A DNA stretch of 64,000 nucleotides from assembly GCA_010279815.1 (NCBI GenBank), contig QEOQ01000226.1:766976-830975 (forward strand). Reading direction: 5' to 3'. Source of the stretch: Brachionus plicatilis (taxonomy: Eukaryota; Rotifera; Eurotatoria; Ploima; Brachionidae). The translations under genes and the position numbers were made by a program. The number at the start of each line of letters is the position of its first letter. Within the stretch, counting starts at the first letter, position 1. The notes under the pieces were generated by a model, which saw only the letters and a program-made list of their open reading frames with translations, searched no databases and was not told the DNA's origin. Below, in pieces: positions 1 to 11,089 of the stretch.

Positions 1-26
1 TATTTTACTTTAATTATTTTTTTTTC

Positions 27-381
27 GGCATCTTGAAGTTTAGGATCAAAAAAATCAGATCAAAAAGTAATTTTTTTATAACTTTTAAATGGTATTTGAT
101 TAAATCTCTCTGCAAAATGCTAAATAATGCAAAACACATGCTGAATATTAGAATAGGCTCTGCAAAAACTCTGCAATTTTGCAGGAAAATGCATGTCATT
201 AAAAAGCATTTAATTCAACTGCGCAATTTAATTGCAGAGTTTTTGCAGAGCCTATTCTAATATTCAGCATGTTTTTTGCATTATTTAGCATTTTGCAGAG
301 AGATTTAATCAAATACCATTTAAAAGTTATAATAAAATTACTTTTGGATCTGATTTTTTTGATCCTAAACTTCAAGATGCC
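27..381. mobile_element. Foldback MITE, hAT-like, GGCATSTTGAAG family
   Basis: Two near-identical inverted arms of about 150 bp (27-178 and 230-381) enclose a short spacer of about 50 bp. The terminal inverted repeat begins GGCATCTTGAAGTTTAGGATC. The flanks are T runs ending in C on both sides (18-26 and 382-390), so a target duplication is possible but uninformative here. A second element at 61244-61758 has almost the same ends and a clear 8-bp duplication, which places both in one family. No coding capacity is seen; open frames inside are shadows of the palindrome. Confidence 0.75.
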
Positions 382-776
382 TTTTTTTTCTTGATTTTTT
401 TAATTTTTTTAATATGATGGAGCTTTAGCTTTGCACAGATAAACTAATAAATATAACAAATCAGGAAATTTGGTTGTCAATTATTTTTATTTGATTAATT
501 GTTTGATATCATTCAAAAAATTATTATGACAAATACTAAAATTAGTATCATTTGACTTTTTTAGTGTCAATTTTATTTTTTTAAAGGAAAACATAAATAA
601 AATTTGGCATCAAAATAAAATGTATGTTTCTTATTTCCTTACTTTTTCACATGATGTAAAATTATCACATAGACACATTTTACGAAAAGAATCAATACAT
701 TTATAAATAATAGAATTTCAAATTCAATAATTGTTTTTATTAATTAAATTTAAAATTTTCTATTAATTAACTGAAT
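382..776. other. AT-rich intergenic stretch
   Basis: No gene or repeat with recognisable ends is seen. It separates a MITE from the 3' end of the cysteine-rich membrane protein gene. Confidence 0.5.
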
Positions 777-782
777 TTTATT
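777..782 (-). terminator. Candidate polyadenylation signal (AATAAA on minus strand)
   Basis: TTTATT on the plus strand reads AATAAA on the minus strand, 51-56 bases past the stop codon of the gene that ends at 833. A second one lies at 736-741. In sequence this AT-rich the hexamer occurs often by chance. Confidence 0.35.
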
Positions 783-832
783 TTCTTGTGATTTTGGTTT
801 CTCACCTAATAAAATTCATTCAAAACTTATTT

Positions 833-3800
833 TCAGAATGTTTTTACACACATATATTTGTGAAGTTCTTCTTTATCAGTGATGCTGTCGTAAAAACAAT
901 CAATTCTATAATGCATGGGTTCAGTTTCAATATTGATATTGGCTGATGGGCAAAAAGAATAGTCAATTATTGGTTCATTTGAATAGTCTTTCCATTCATC
1001 ATCAAAATCATTATTCTTATTCTTTTTGTCTCTTCGACTTAACCAATAGATTTCTGTATTTTCAATACTTTGAAAATAATCTTTCAAAAAAATATTGGTT
1101 GATGAATCTCTAATGATAGCAATTCTCCAGTTATCGTGAATATCTATTGTCAAATCTTCACAATATTCCTTACCCTTATCTCCTTTTCCTATTTGATTTG
1201 AAAAGTGAAAACATTGATTATCAAAAATTAAAGTTCCAATCGGACACTTTTCTTTACATTCATTGTTTTCGAACTTTTCATTTTCTTCACACTGACAAAT
1301 ATTATTTCGACAAGTTAATTTTTCTTGTTTAACTTTACATTCATAAGAAATTGTACAAGGTAAACCATAAGATTTTCCATCCACACAAGACGATCCATCC
1401 CAATATTTGTCAACAGAATTTGAACAATCACAAATTTTTAACGTTTGATTTGATGGACAGCTGCATCTATCTGTAAAATCAGTACAAATTAGATTTTCAA
1501 AAGTGTTACAATCATCATCTGAGCTGCATGATAATGTAGAATAGGTTAATCTACATTCTTCGTTTGTTGTATCCCAAGTATGTGTATTTAAAGTACACAG
1601 ACATCTATTACTTTGACATGTCAAACCTTTGAGACTTGAGCATTGCCAATCGTTGTCACACATTGAATTAATTGATTTTTTTACTCTGCATTCTGAAGTA
1701 ATATTTTCAAAATACTCATCAGTATTACAAAGACAGGACTTGTTTAAAGAATGACAAGTCATTGCTTCTAAACACATTGTGTCATTGTCACAAACTTCAA
1801 ATTCTCCCAGCCGAGTGACACATTTTGAAAGCCCTTCATGATAATATTGACCAGTTGGACAAGAACAAATATTATTTAAGCAGTTTGTGATATCTGAATC
1901 AAGACATTCTGACTTTTGGTTACAAGTTTCCATATGTCTTTTTTTACTCTGGCATTTATTTCCATTCCAAAATTCTCTTTTTATAAAAAAAAAATTTTAT
2001 TTGTAAAAGAAAAAATAAAGATTTACAGTGAATAATTTGAGCAAACACATGAACCAGCTACACAGAGTGTATTTTGTGTCTTAGTCTGACACTCGAAATC
2101 ATTTGAACAATGGTCTGAGTAATTTTTAGCCGAAGAACAGAATGACCCGTTCCAGAATTCTTCAGAACCCTCGGTACTACTGCAGTCACACATGCCATCA
2201 ACTGAAACAATGGGACAATTGCAATCATCGTTAATGCATTTGAGATTTTGATCCGGGTTACATGAATCACCTGTCAGACACGATCTTTTTGAATAAGTCA
2301 ATAAACATTTTTGATTTGTGTTTGACCATGTATGTGATGATGAGCCACAAATGCAACGATTACCAGTGCACACAAGACCCAGATCAGATCTACATTCCAA
2401 ATCTTTGTCACAATAGTTATTAACTATTTTTTGATCAGTACATTTATTAGTTGTATTATCATAGAATTTATTTCCTAGACACATACAATTTGTGCCATTG
2501 CAAACCATGTCTTTTAGACACATTTCAGTGTAGTAGCATGTTTCTAATTCTCCCACGCGAGACACACATTTATTTATTAAAAAATATTCTATTTCCTCAC
2601 AGACACAGTAGGTAGAATTACAAAAGGTTAATTCGGAATCCAGGCATTGTTGTGATTCTGTACATTGCTCTAAATAAACTTTCTTTTGAACACATTTGAT
2701 GCCATTAAAATATTCTCTATTAATTAGAAAATTTAAAAAATAGTTAATTTTGGGAATTTTAAACTAATGATAAGCTCAAAATATCATTTATAGTTAAAGG
2801 GTTTATCTTTAGATATTAAAATTAATCTCTGAATAATTTTAAGATAAATTCTATGTTACATGCTTTAATGTAATTAAGATTTAAATAAATATATTTTCTT
2901 AGGCCAATGATAAAATCAAATTTTAAATTAAAATTTATAAGCTCATTTTTTGTAAAGTTTTTTTTTAATTTTTTTTTCAAAAATATTGGTGGAAATGATC
3001 ATAATTTAATTTAAAATTATCCTATTATTTTTTTAATAATTTATAATTTTGAAAGATCTGCTTTAAAAATAAAATCATGTGCAATTTTCAATTTTTTTTA
3101 AATTAGAATTTTTTCTAAAATAGTTTTTTTTTTACAAAATAAAATAATTAAATAAAAATTATTAAGTAATAAAATGATACTACTTGAATGAATCAGCACA
3201 TTTGCAAATATTTTGATCACAAATTGTATTTTCAGTAATTGTTTGACAGTGATAATTTTCAGTACAATTTCTTCCAAAAGTATTTGCCTCAATACACTCT
3301 TTACCATTCCAATATTTTTCATTGTCAATTGTGCGATTACAGTCGCATACCCATTGTTGAGAAAGTTGTGGACATGAACAATTTTGAATTGAGTAAGATT
3401 GACATATAAGCTTCTGATCAGTATTGCATTCCGAATCTAATGAACAATGACCTTTCGAGTAAGTCAATAGACAATTATTTGACAAATAAGACCATGTGCG
3501 ATCCAGAGAGTTGCAAACACATTGATTATTAACACATATTAGATTCAAATCAGAACGGCACTCTGAGTCACTATTGCATGAGAAGCCATAAATTAATTTA
3601 GGAATACAAGAAGAAGTGATATTTTCAAAGTATTCATTTTCTCCACAAATACATTTATTTGCGACACATGTCATCGGATCAAGACACATAATGCTGGAAG
3701 TACACAATTGAAACTCGCCAAGTTTGATTCTACATTGAGTTAGTTCAAAATATTTTTTCGGATCACATTGACCTTTTTTTAATCAAATATTTTTAAAAAT

Positions 3801-6800
3801 TTTAAGATAGAATTTAATTTTTCGTAATTTTTCTACAAATAAATTGTTCAAATTCATAGATAAATATAATTTTCATAATTATTATTATTATTATTTATTT
3901 TATCAAATTTTTAAATCAATTTACATTAATAATAATTTTCATTCTAATGTAAATTGATTTAAAAAATTAAACTCCGCATTTTTAGGCCTTAAAGGGTTAA
4001 ATAATTTTATCCAAATTATCCAAAAAAATCACCTAATTACTCCAAAAATTATTCTATTTAACCCATTAAACCGTATAAGACTTTGAATTTGCAGTGACGC
4101 TATTTTTTTTTAATTATTAAATTTTTAAATTAAAATGAACAATTTTTTAAAAAGTGTTCTTCAATTCTTCTTCAGTATTCAAAATTTTAAAGCCTGTAAC
4201 TGGACTTTTGAAAGAGAATTTTAAAAAAAAGTCCGGACTTGGACTTGAATTGAGACTTTTAAACAACTCTGATAATTACCATGAAAAAAAAATAAAAAAA
4301 ATATTCGGTCTGTTCAAAAGTTTGACCACCTGATCACAAAATTTACTTTAACACTAGAAGCATCAGGGTGTCAAAATGACTCTTTTTGATTTTTTACTTA
4401 GTTATAATTCAAAAGTCTGAAAAGATTAAAACTTGAAATTGTAAAGTTTACATTAAATAAAGTTAAATTTTAAAAATTTTATATTAACATATTCACATGA
4501 TGCTTCATTTTTTTAAATTGACTTTATACCAGACTTGTGCGTAAGTCACTAAGTCAAAGTCAAAGTCAAGTCACGGACTTGACTTAAGATTTTTATTTTT
4601 AAAGTTAAGTCATTTGACTTGACTTCACTTAGAATGACTTGAATTTTTTTTGGGAAAGTCAATAAAAAACGGGTAACAAGCATCCAATCCTAATTATGAT
4701 TCTTTAAATTTTAATGTTGTAAATATTAGAAAATTAATTAGAAGATTTTTTAATCAAATTCCTTCGAAAACACAAATTAAATTTTTTGAAATTCAAGTCA
4801 TTCTAAGTCAAGTCAAGTCAAATGACTTAACTTTAAAAAAAAAATCTTAAGTCAAGTCAAATCTTTGACTTAACCAAAAAATGACTTAAAAATGACTTTA
4901 TTTTTTGACTTACGCACAAGTCTGCTATATACTACTAGAAGCACCAAAAAGGGCCAAATGACTCCTACTACTACCCATTCTGCACTCCAAACATCTAAAA
5001 GTGTACGTAAAAGAGCCCAAAGTCTAGATGATCAAGAAAACAGTTCTCTAAAGCGTGTTAAGTATCAAATTCGCCTTTGCAACAATAATAAAACTAATTT
5101 AATCTGTACAAACTGTATTAAATCCGTATGCGGACAATGTACAACGGAACGTGTGATTATTTGTAAAAAATGTGAGAAATAATTTTTATAGGAATCTTTA
5201 CAGGAATAACCACCTGATCACAAAATTTGCTTTAAAAAAATCTTCAGAAAAAAATATGAACACATGATCTTGAAATTGACTATTAAAATTTACATAGTCA
5301 ATTTTATGAACAAAAAAAATTTGATTTCCAAAAGCAAAAATATATTTATTTATTTCTAAAATTTTTGAGTTAATTTTGAAACCAATTGTATTACATATTT
5401 CATTTGATACAAATTATATTTATGAATTTTTTTTCAATTAAAAAATAAATGGACTTTCTGGGTACAACAATCAACTTTTTTGGTTGATTTAAAGGGTCGA
5501 TCTAAAAGAATTCATCTAAATCCATTTATTTTTGAATTGGAAAAAAATCAAAAAAATAATTTGTATCGAATGAAATATGTGTTCATATTTTTTTCTGAAG
5601 ATTTTTTTTTTAAAGTAAATTTTGTGATCAGGTGGTCAAACTTTTGACCAGATCCAAAAAAATTGTTAACTTACAAAGCGAATTATTGCAAATTGTTAAT
5701 TCTGAGTCCATACATTGATAGTTGGCATCGCATGATTGACCATAAGTTATTTTTGGTAGACATTTTTCTCCGTCCCAGAAATACAAAGTATCGTCCGGGC
5801 ACTCACATAGGTTTCCTGAAGAGCATACAGTGCTCTCAGTTAGTGTTCTGCACTGATAACTAGCTGAGCATGGTGATTGGAAAGCAATTGATTGCACACA
5901 ACTTGAACCATTCCAATATTGTTCACTTGTTTGATTGCGGATGCAGTCACACATTCTGATTGTTGAACTAATCGGACAATTGCATTCATTTGAAAGCCGG
6001 CATATCAAATTTTCTGAGTCATTGCAGTCCGAGTCTAGAGAACAAGCGGACTTGGCATAGGTCAATTTGCACTTGAATGATTTAGATGACCAGCTGAAAT
6101 CAGATGAAGCACATGCACAAATGCCACTTTGACAAGTTAAACCCAGATCTTGTCTACATTCATTATCTCGGGCGCATTTTGCACTTGCCAAGTTTTGATT
6201 TGAACAAGATGAAGTTGTCGACTGAAAAAAGGTATACCGTTGACAGCGACAACCATAGGTAAGTGAGCAAAACATTGGTTCCAGACACATATCATCATAA
6301 GAACAAGTCTCAAACTCCCCTAATTTTGGCATGCATTTTGCTTCGGATATTCTGAAATATTCTTTCGAAGGACAAGAGCCTAAACAAATTATTAAAAAAT
6401 AACATTTAAAGAAGAAAATAATTACATTTTGAGTTTAAACAAAGTGTTCCTTCTGAATCCAAACATTCATTTGATGTTCCACAGCTTTCATTGAATTTTT
6501 TTTTATCCAAACAAGATGATCCATTCCAGTATTTTCTGAAACAAAAATATTAAAATTAAAACTAAGATTGAATTTAAATTACGTTTGCTTGCTTTGACAA
6601 TCACAAATACCCGATTGGCAAGCAAGACTTAATTCTGATTTGCATTCATCTCCATTACATGCTTCTAGATAATATTTCCTTGATGCACATTTTTTAGAAT
6701 TAGCATTCCAATAATTTTCTAAATCACAGTCACATTTTGATGTAATGCCACAGAGTAGGTTTTCTTCACTTTTGCAATGCTCGTTTTTTTGACAAATTTC

Positions 6801-7115
6801 GCCATATGTGGACAGATTGTAGCACTTATCTAGATAGAATTGATTTTCTGGACACAAACAGATCTTGTTCAAACACTTTAGACCCAATTTTATCTCACAA
6901 CTACGCTTTTCACAGCTCTCTTGGTATAAACCATTTGGTTGCTTGGTGACAGAAATAGCAATCGAAGCTGAAAATACAACTGCTAAGCCAACAAGTGTGG
7001 TGATACCAATAGCAAGTGCCCATTTCGGCACAAAAACATTGCCATTATTCAAAGCTTCCAAGTTCTTTACTGCCTCACTTTTGTGAGCTTTATATTTCGG
7101 CCTAAAAATATGCAT
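833..7115 (-). CDS. Type II membrane protein with tandem cysteine-rich (EB-like) modules and C-type lectin-like end
   Basis: Six exons on the minus strand: 7115-6583, 6535-6426, 6379-5675, 3772-3184, 2716-2027 and 1976-833. Every intron begins GT and ends AG, frame is kept at each junction, and the exons total 3771 bases, giving 1256 residues. Residues 1-31 are basic and polar, about 32-55 form one hydrophobic span with no signal peptide, so a type II membrane protein is inferred. The rest is a cysteine-rich ectodomain. Exons 3, 4, 5 and 6 each carry one copy of a module of roughly 200 residues with the landmarks C-x-LTYS, C-x-x-DSDCN, CNC/CDC and YWNGSSC, so the gene grew by exon duplication. 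The spacing recalls nematode EB modules. Residues about 1120-1256 look like a C-type lectin domain (paired cysteines, a WLS segment, final YMCVK), but the usual EPN/WND sugar-binding triplets are not seen. Introns are 46-51 bp except 467 and 1902 bp; the last holds transposons. A cell-surface recognition role is a guess. Confidence 0.85.
4160..4271. mobile_element. Partial copy of the CAGAGTTGTTTAAAAGTC MITE family
   Basis: The right end reads GACTTTTAAACAACTCTG, the inverted terminal sequence of the complete MITEs at 37561-37768 and 52945-53299. Internal words (the AGTATTCAAAATTTTAAAGCC segment) are also shared with those copies. The left terminus is missing or decayed, so the start is approximate. 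Confidence 0.55.
4352..5182 (+). pseudogene. piggyBac-like transposon relic
   Basis: After TTAA at 4348-4351 the sequence begins CACTAGAAGCATCAGGG, of the type found at piggyBac-like ends. The open frame 4922-5182 ends in a cysteine-rich segment with C-x2-C, C-x2-C and a final C-x2-C (residues NLICTNC, SVCGQC, IICKKC), which matches the C-terminal zinc-binding domain of piggyBac transposases; the catalytic part is absent. A similar ACTAGAAGC word recurs at about 4932. A MITE at 4530-4924 interrupts the element. No intact right end is seen. It is a dead fragment inside the 1.9-kb intron. Confidence 0.55.
4530..4924. mobile_element. hAT-like MITE rich in AAGTCAAGTC repeats
   Basis: Inverted ends CAGACTTGTGCGTAAGTCA (4530-) and its complement ending at 4924 bound a 395-bp palindromic element full of AAGTCA/TGACTT words. 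Flanks CTTTATAC (4522-4529) and CTATATAC (4925-4932) match at 7 of 8 positions, consistent with an 8-bp hAT-type target duplication. It lies inside the piggyBac relic. Confidence 0.7.
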
Positions 7116-7689
7116 TATTTCAGCTTTTTTTTTTTAATTTAAAAAAGTAAAATGATCAAAATATAAATTTTTTTTTTTACATTTTAAAGAATTAAAATAA
7201 AATAAATTTATTTAAATTTTAAATGAACAGAACGATTTTATTTAAATTTTAAATGAAAAGAATGATTTTATTAAAATTTTTATTTGTTTTTTAAAATATT
7301 TTTCTAAGATGTTAAAAAGTTATGCAAAACATCGTCGCATTTAAAAAAAAATATTTCGATTTAAATCGAAATATTTTTCTAGTGATTCAATTTTATGAAA
7401 AAATAATTAAAAACAAAATATTGTCATTTGAATAAATCAAATCTGAAAAAATAGGTAATATGCTTTAAAGCTTTAAAGAGAAAAGGCGTCCTTTTTTTCT
7501 ATATTTTTGGGAATTAAATTTTAACTAACAAATTCTATTTATCAGCATTTAAATTTATAATAAAAATCTGAAGAAACCTTAAATGAATAAGATAACAGAA
7601 CAAATAGTATCTAAAAAGTTGATTTTATAAAAAAGCAATTAATTGTTGTTTTTTTACATTAAAAAATAATATAATAAAGATAATAATAA
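7116..7689. other. AT-rich 5' flank of the cysteine-rich membrane protein gene
   Basis: This is low-complexity AT-rich DNA upstream of the start codon at 7115, with a short local duplication of a TTTATTTAAATTTTAAATGAA unit near 7205-7260. No clear promoter element can be singled out. Confidence 0.4.
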
Positions 7690-8545
7690 ATAAATAGCTA
7701 TAATGTGCTAGGCACATGAAATGAGGGTTTAATCTCATCATAATAGCTCAATCAAATCAATTTTGTCAATTTTGTTTTTAAAATGTTGATAGAATTTGAA
7801 TTTATAATATCTTTATCCAGTTTGTTCCATACATTCACTACTCTATTACTAAAGAAATTGTATATTTGTTCACAATTCTTCACCAATTGTTTCTCCATAA
7901 CAAACTCATGCAGTCTAGGGGTAGGACGGAATATGTTTTCGGGCTTGTTCTTGAACACTAAGGGTACATGCCAGTTTATTTTGTCCAGTCCATTGATTAT
8001 TTTAAACATTTCAATCAAATCACCTCATAGTCTTCTTGTCTCTAAAGTGATCAGATTCAATGCCGTTAGTCTTTGGTTGTAATCTAATCTTTTTAATTCC
8101 GGAACAAGTTTTATAGCTCTTCTTTGCACGGACTCTATTACTTGAAGGCCTTTTTTAAATAAGGTCTCCAAACCTGCACTCCATACTCTAGGTGGGGCCT
8201 AACAAATGCTTTGTATAATCGACCCAGTGTGTCTTTATTTTGGTGTTTGATCGTGCGCCTAATTGAACCCAGTATGGAATTTGCTCTATTTGCAGCTGCG
8301 TTAGCTTGTTTAGACCATTTTAGATTGTTCGTCATAATTATACCTAGATCACACTCAGTCTCAGTTTCCAAAAGATTCGTGTTTCTAATTCTATGTTGTC
8401 CATCAGAAAGGATTTGCTGTTTTAATGCTTGGGAGTTTGTGAATTTCTTAACGGCGGTCGTAACTGCGATAGCTGTCGTTTTGAGTCTGTTGAGAAGGGA
8501 TACAACACGGAGAGAATCACAATAAAAAAAATTCCCTAACAACGC
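7690..8545 (-). pseudogene. Non-LTR retrotransposon fragment (C-terminal part of RT polyprotein)
   Basis: Minus-strand frames 8542-8138 and 8018-7752 together read as the region after the RT core of CR1/L2-like elements: DLGIIMTNNLKWS, VRPHLEYGVQVW, a VQRRA-x-KL segment, then GDLIEMFKIINGLDKI and FFSNRVVNVWNKL. A frameshift between the two frames and an in-frame TGA before GDLI show decay. The 3' end carries a small hairpin (ATGAG/CTCAT) and an A/T-rich tail near 7690. The upstream part is missing (5' truncation). Confidence 0.8.
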
Positions 8546-8697
8546 GCATCTACGCTATCAAGAAAAATGAAACATATACAAATCTTATTAACGCTAAACT
8601 ATTTACACTAAGCTCATATCGAAGCACAAATGAATAGAAGTCTGAAATTGATAAAGATATAAACAGAAATAAGAAAAAATCTTATAAAACGATTACT

Positions 8698-8757
8698 GTA
8701 AATATTTTTATGAATACGAAACAAAGGTTCGCGTTTCGTATTCATAAAAATATTTAC
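8698..8757. repeat. Perfect 25-bp hairpin with 10-nt loop
   Basis: The arms 8698-8722 and 8733-8757 are exact inverted copies (GTAAATATTTTTATGAATAC and onward), separated by AAAGGTTCGC. There are no mismatches. It could be a tiny foldback element, a transposon end pair or a structured RNA; nothing else around it decides. Confidence 0.8.
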
Positions 8758-9667
8758 CAGAGTATATTAAGTAACAAGACGTTATTTATTTATTTTTTTA
8801 ATTTCGTAGGAAGGGTCATCAATAGGGTTGCGAGTCGACTTTTTTTTCGATTAGTCGAATTTTGACTGATCAACTCCAATTTTCAGAAACTCGACTAAAA
8901 TCGAACATTTTATTCATTAAATTATATTGTTTTATTCAAAATTTAAATTTAGAATCAAATTTTTTTTTCTAAGTGGAAAGCTTACTTTTTTCTTATTTAC
9001 ATTATATTAAACTTTGGGGAATGGTTAGACCTACCGTTAATCCTATCAAATTACTCCGTGGGTCTGGTGTACAAAAAGCCATAATCCCAGTACCCAAGAC
9101 TAGGTTACAAACCCAATTATTTTCATTTAAACCCCTTATCTTATAAAAAAAATTAAAAACAAATCTTATAATTATAAAATATAATTTCAACTGGTACCTC
9201 AGTCTTCTTTTTTTATTTATCATATAGTCACAAATTTAACCGGATCAGGTAAAAAAACTTCTCAAAGCATTAGTCAAGGTATTTTAAAATTTAATCTTAA
9301 TGTTTCAATTATTTTAAATCGTTAATCGAACAAACTAGGGTAAAAATTTAATAAAAATTTTTCGATTTCAAGGTTAATCAATAGGATAGTGCCTTTTTGT
9401 AGTCGACTGATTAACACTTCATTTATTTAAAACAAATAAAATTTTTTTAATATTAAAAATAATGAATTTATAAAATTAAAAAAAAAAATTATTTTTTACG
9501 AAAACAAATAAACACTGATAAATTTATGTCAAATTTTTTAAATTTTTTTTCCAAAGTATTAAGATCAAATTGACATTATTGTAAATTAATAGCTTGAATG
9601 TTGCATATTTCAGCATTGATCTTTTGATTAAAAAGCTATTTATCGATCTAGAATAAAAAAATCCAAT
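8758..9667. other. AT-rich stretch with scattered TCGA words, no gene assigned
   Basis: TCGACT/AGTCGA words near 8835-8905 and 9400-9415 recall the hAT-like MITE at 35139-35620 and may be a decayed relative. A less AT-rich segment at 9010-9115 has no stop on the minus strand for about 70 codons but resembles nothing I recognise. Confidence 0.35.
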
Positions 9668-9874
9668 TTATTTTTCACCACTGTTGGTTTTTGCCATTGA
9701 TTCAACCAGGTTCGCACTATTCCTTAAATTGGAACTTAAATTTCTTGAGTCATTTTTGATAAGTCTATCTTTTAAATTATCAGGCGAGTTATGATAGAAT
9801 AATGTCTTAAAAGAGAATGATAACATTCTGTCTAATAATCTATGCTGAAAAGCATATAAGCCATATTTTGCCAA
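9668..9874 (-). pseudogene. Possible non-LTR retrotransposon C-terminal remnant
   Basis: The 68-residue frame starts MAKYGLYAFQHRLLDRML and continues with a TLFYHNSPDNLKDRL segment, similar in style to the end of some CR1/Jockey-like ORF2 proteins. The match is weak and the flanks give no support. Confidence 0.25.
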
Positions 9875-10064
9875 AAAATTATTAGCATAATGATATTTTT
9901 GCGATTCAAACTTAAACTTAAACAGTTTAAGAAAAGAAAAAAAAACTTTTAGGCTTATGTGAAGTTCAGTGCAAAAGAACAGAAGAATATGATAAAAAAT
10001 TGAAAAAATTTTTTGCTAAAAGTTTAAAATTAGTTCCGTAAATGCAACATGTTGCAACATTCAG

Positions 10065-10187
10065 AGTTGCATCAGCTGTCTGCAAATAATGTGCAAAATC
10101 TCTGCAAAATACATTGGGCTTGAACACATTGAAATCAACTTTCTGCTAAATTTGCAGAGTATTGCAGACTTCGATAGCTGATGCAAC
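10065..10187. repeat. Imperfect inverted repeat around TTGCATCAGCTG
   Basis: The left arm near 10065-10086 (AGTTGCATCAGCTGTCTGCAA) pairs with the right arm near 10162-10187 (TTGCAGAC, then AGCTGATGCAACT). The interior is rich in CTGCAAA words, as are the MITE at 27-381 and the region near 13550. It is probably a small foldback element; no target duplication was recognised. Confidence 0.5.
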
Positions 10188-10199
10188 TTTGAAAACAGA

Positions 10200-10433
10200 A
10201 CTTTATTAAATAAAATAATTTAATTCATGTAATAAATGACAAAAAATAAAGAATCAATAAGATTTAAATAAATTATTGATTTGATTTACCAAAAAAGAAA
10301 AGAAAATAAAAATTTAATTTTAGGTAAAAAAGGTGCAACAAAGTATGTTGCACTATGCTGCAGTATTTTTTTCTAGTATTTTTCGTTTAATTTTAAATAT
10401 TAATTTATTAAAAAATTAAGAATTTTTGTTCAA
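10200..10433. repeat. Dispersed repeat related to the 14972-15315 MITE
   Basis: The stretch 10320-10430 (AAGTATGTTGCACTA, CTGCAGTATTTTTT, then GAATTTTTGTTC) aligns with the right half of the MITE at 14972-15315 in the same order. The outer ends of the element are not recognised in this copy. Confidence 0.5.
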
Positions 10434-10520
10434 AGCCAAGCGCGCTTGGCTCACACACCCCCGTGTGCCTGGGTACCCCCCCGTGAGTAGGTAGTCCTTA
10501 GGTCTATGGGGACCCACCCC
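10434..10520. repeat. GC-rich palindrome cluster
   Basis: An 18-bp perfect palindrome AGCCAAGCGCGCTTGGCT (10434-10451) is followed at once by a CACAC-ACCCC-CGTGTG stem, the palindrome GGGTACCC and a TGGGG/CCCCA stem. This 85-bp block is far richer in G and C than its surroundings. It lies about 160 bp upstream of an ORF with HUH-like motifs, so it may be a replication or transposition terminus or a promoter; the role is inferred only. Confidence 0.6.
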
Positions 10521-10675
10521 AGGACAAATATTTTGTCTGAGAAAAAGTTAAGTTAATTTTGCAATTTAAAGCTGCAGACAACAACGTGCTAGCCACGAGA
10601 TACTAAAAAAACGTGTTTAAAATTCACTATAAAAGTAAAAAAAACTTAGAAAAATTACAAATTTACAATTTAAAA

Positions 10676-11089
10676 ATGGAACCAGGAACAAGTAGCATTA
10701 GAATCACTAAAAGAAAAAGAGATAGCGAGGATGAGGAAGAGGACTGGAGCTTAAAAAAATTTAAAAAAGAAAAAATTAGGCACTGTATAATAGATGAGAA
10801 TTTAGTTAAGGATGGCAATTGGCATCAATTTTTCGATAATGTTAGGATTGCAGCCGTTGATCCTGTGGGAGCTACCAAGGATGGTAAAGTGATTCCCCGT
10901 CACTACCACATATTGGGAATTCCTAAAGTATTTAAACGAGCTGCTAGGGATATACGAAACGATGCACTAGAAGCTCTAGGCATTGATCCTTCGCAAAAAC
11001 ACGTCATTCAAAAAATCCATTACAATTGGATTAATGACGCAGAGCACTTTGACAATTTGGTCAAATATTGTAAAAAAAGACTGTGCTAA
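10676..11089 (+). CDS. Small protein with HUH/Rep-like motifs (function unproven)
   Basis: From ATG 10676 the frame gives 137 residues; it is open upstream to 10613 with an earlier ATG. Residues 1-33 are acidic then lysine-rich. Residues 76-78 are H-Y-H in the context RHYHILG, preceded by a strand-like NVRIAAVDPVG, and residues 131-134 are Y-C-K-K in NLVKYCKK. An HxH followed about 50 residues later by Y-x-x-K is the motif pair of single-tyrosine HUH endonucleases (Rep of CRESS and parvo-like viruses, replitron-type transposases). No helicase domain follows. The frame stops in an A-rich stretch and a second frame continues at once, so one gene with a frameshift is likely. Codon use is less AT-biased than the flanks. 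Other identities are possible. Confidence 0.35.
   Translation: MEPGTSSIRITKRKRDSEDEEEDWSLKKFKKEKIRHCIIDENLVKDGNWHQFFDNVRIAAVDPVGATKDGKVIPRHYHILGIPKVFKRAARDIRNDALEALGIDPSQKHVIQKIHYNWINDAEHFDNLVKYCKKRLC

Larger units (their letters stand above)
4307..5655. mobile_element. Composite foldback element with GACCACCTGATCAC ends
   Basis: The left end (about 4307-4351) and right end (about 5605-5655) are inverted copies containing TTTGACCACCTGATCACAAA. A third copy of the same word, in the orientation of the left end, lies at 5209-5236, and the 5209-5265 stretch pairs with 5576-5640 to form the inner palindrome. The left copy ends in a TTAA at 4348-4351, where a piggyBac-type end begins. The simplest reading is a foldback element disturbed by a piggyBac insertion plus a local duplication; the order of events is uncertain. 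Confidence 0.55.
3773..5674 (-). other. Transposon-filled intron of the cysteine-rich membrane protein gene
   Basis: The donor GTAAGT lies at 5674-5669 and the acceptor AG at 3774-3773 on the minus strand. Joining the exons completes a Cys codon and a C-x-C motif. The intron holds a partial hAT-like MITE, a foldback element, a piggyBac relic and an inserted hAT-like MITE, described separately. Confidence 0.8.

Noticed and set aside
27..381. Very long hairpin as a microRNA precursor
   Set aside because: Family membership with transposon-type ends explains the structure better.
9002..9223. 73-residue minus-strand ORF (ending PDPRSNLIGLTVGLTIP)
   Set aside because: No recognised motif, no splice or start context, and it sits in decayed repeats; not enough to call a gene.
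11071..11089. Programmed -1 frameshift between the two frames of the HUH-like gene
   Set aside because: The A run does not form a canonical X-XXY-YYZ heptamer in the upstream frame and no downstream pseudoknot is evident; an indel is simpler.
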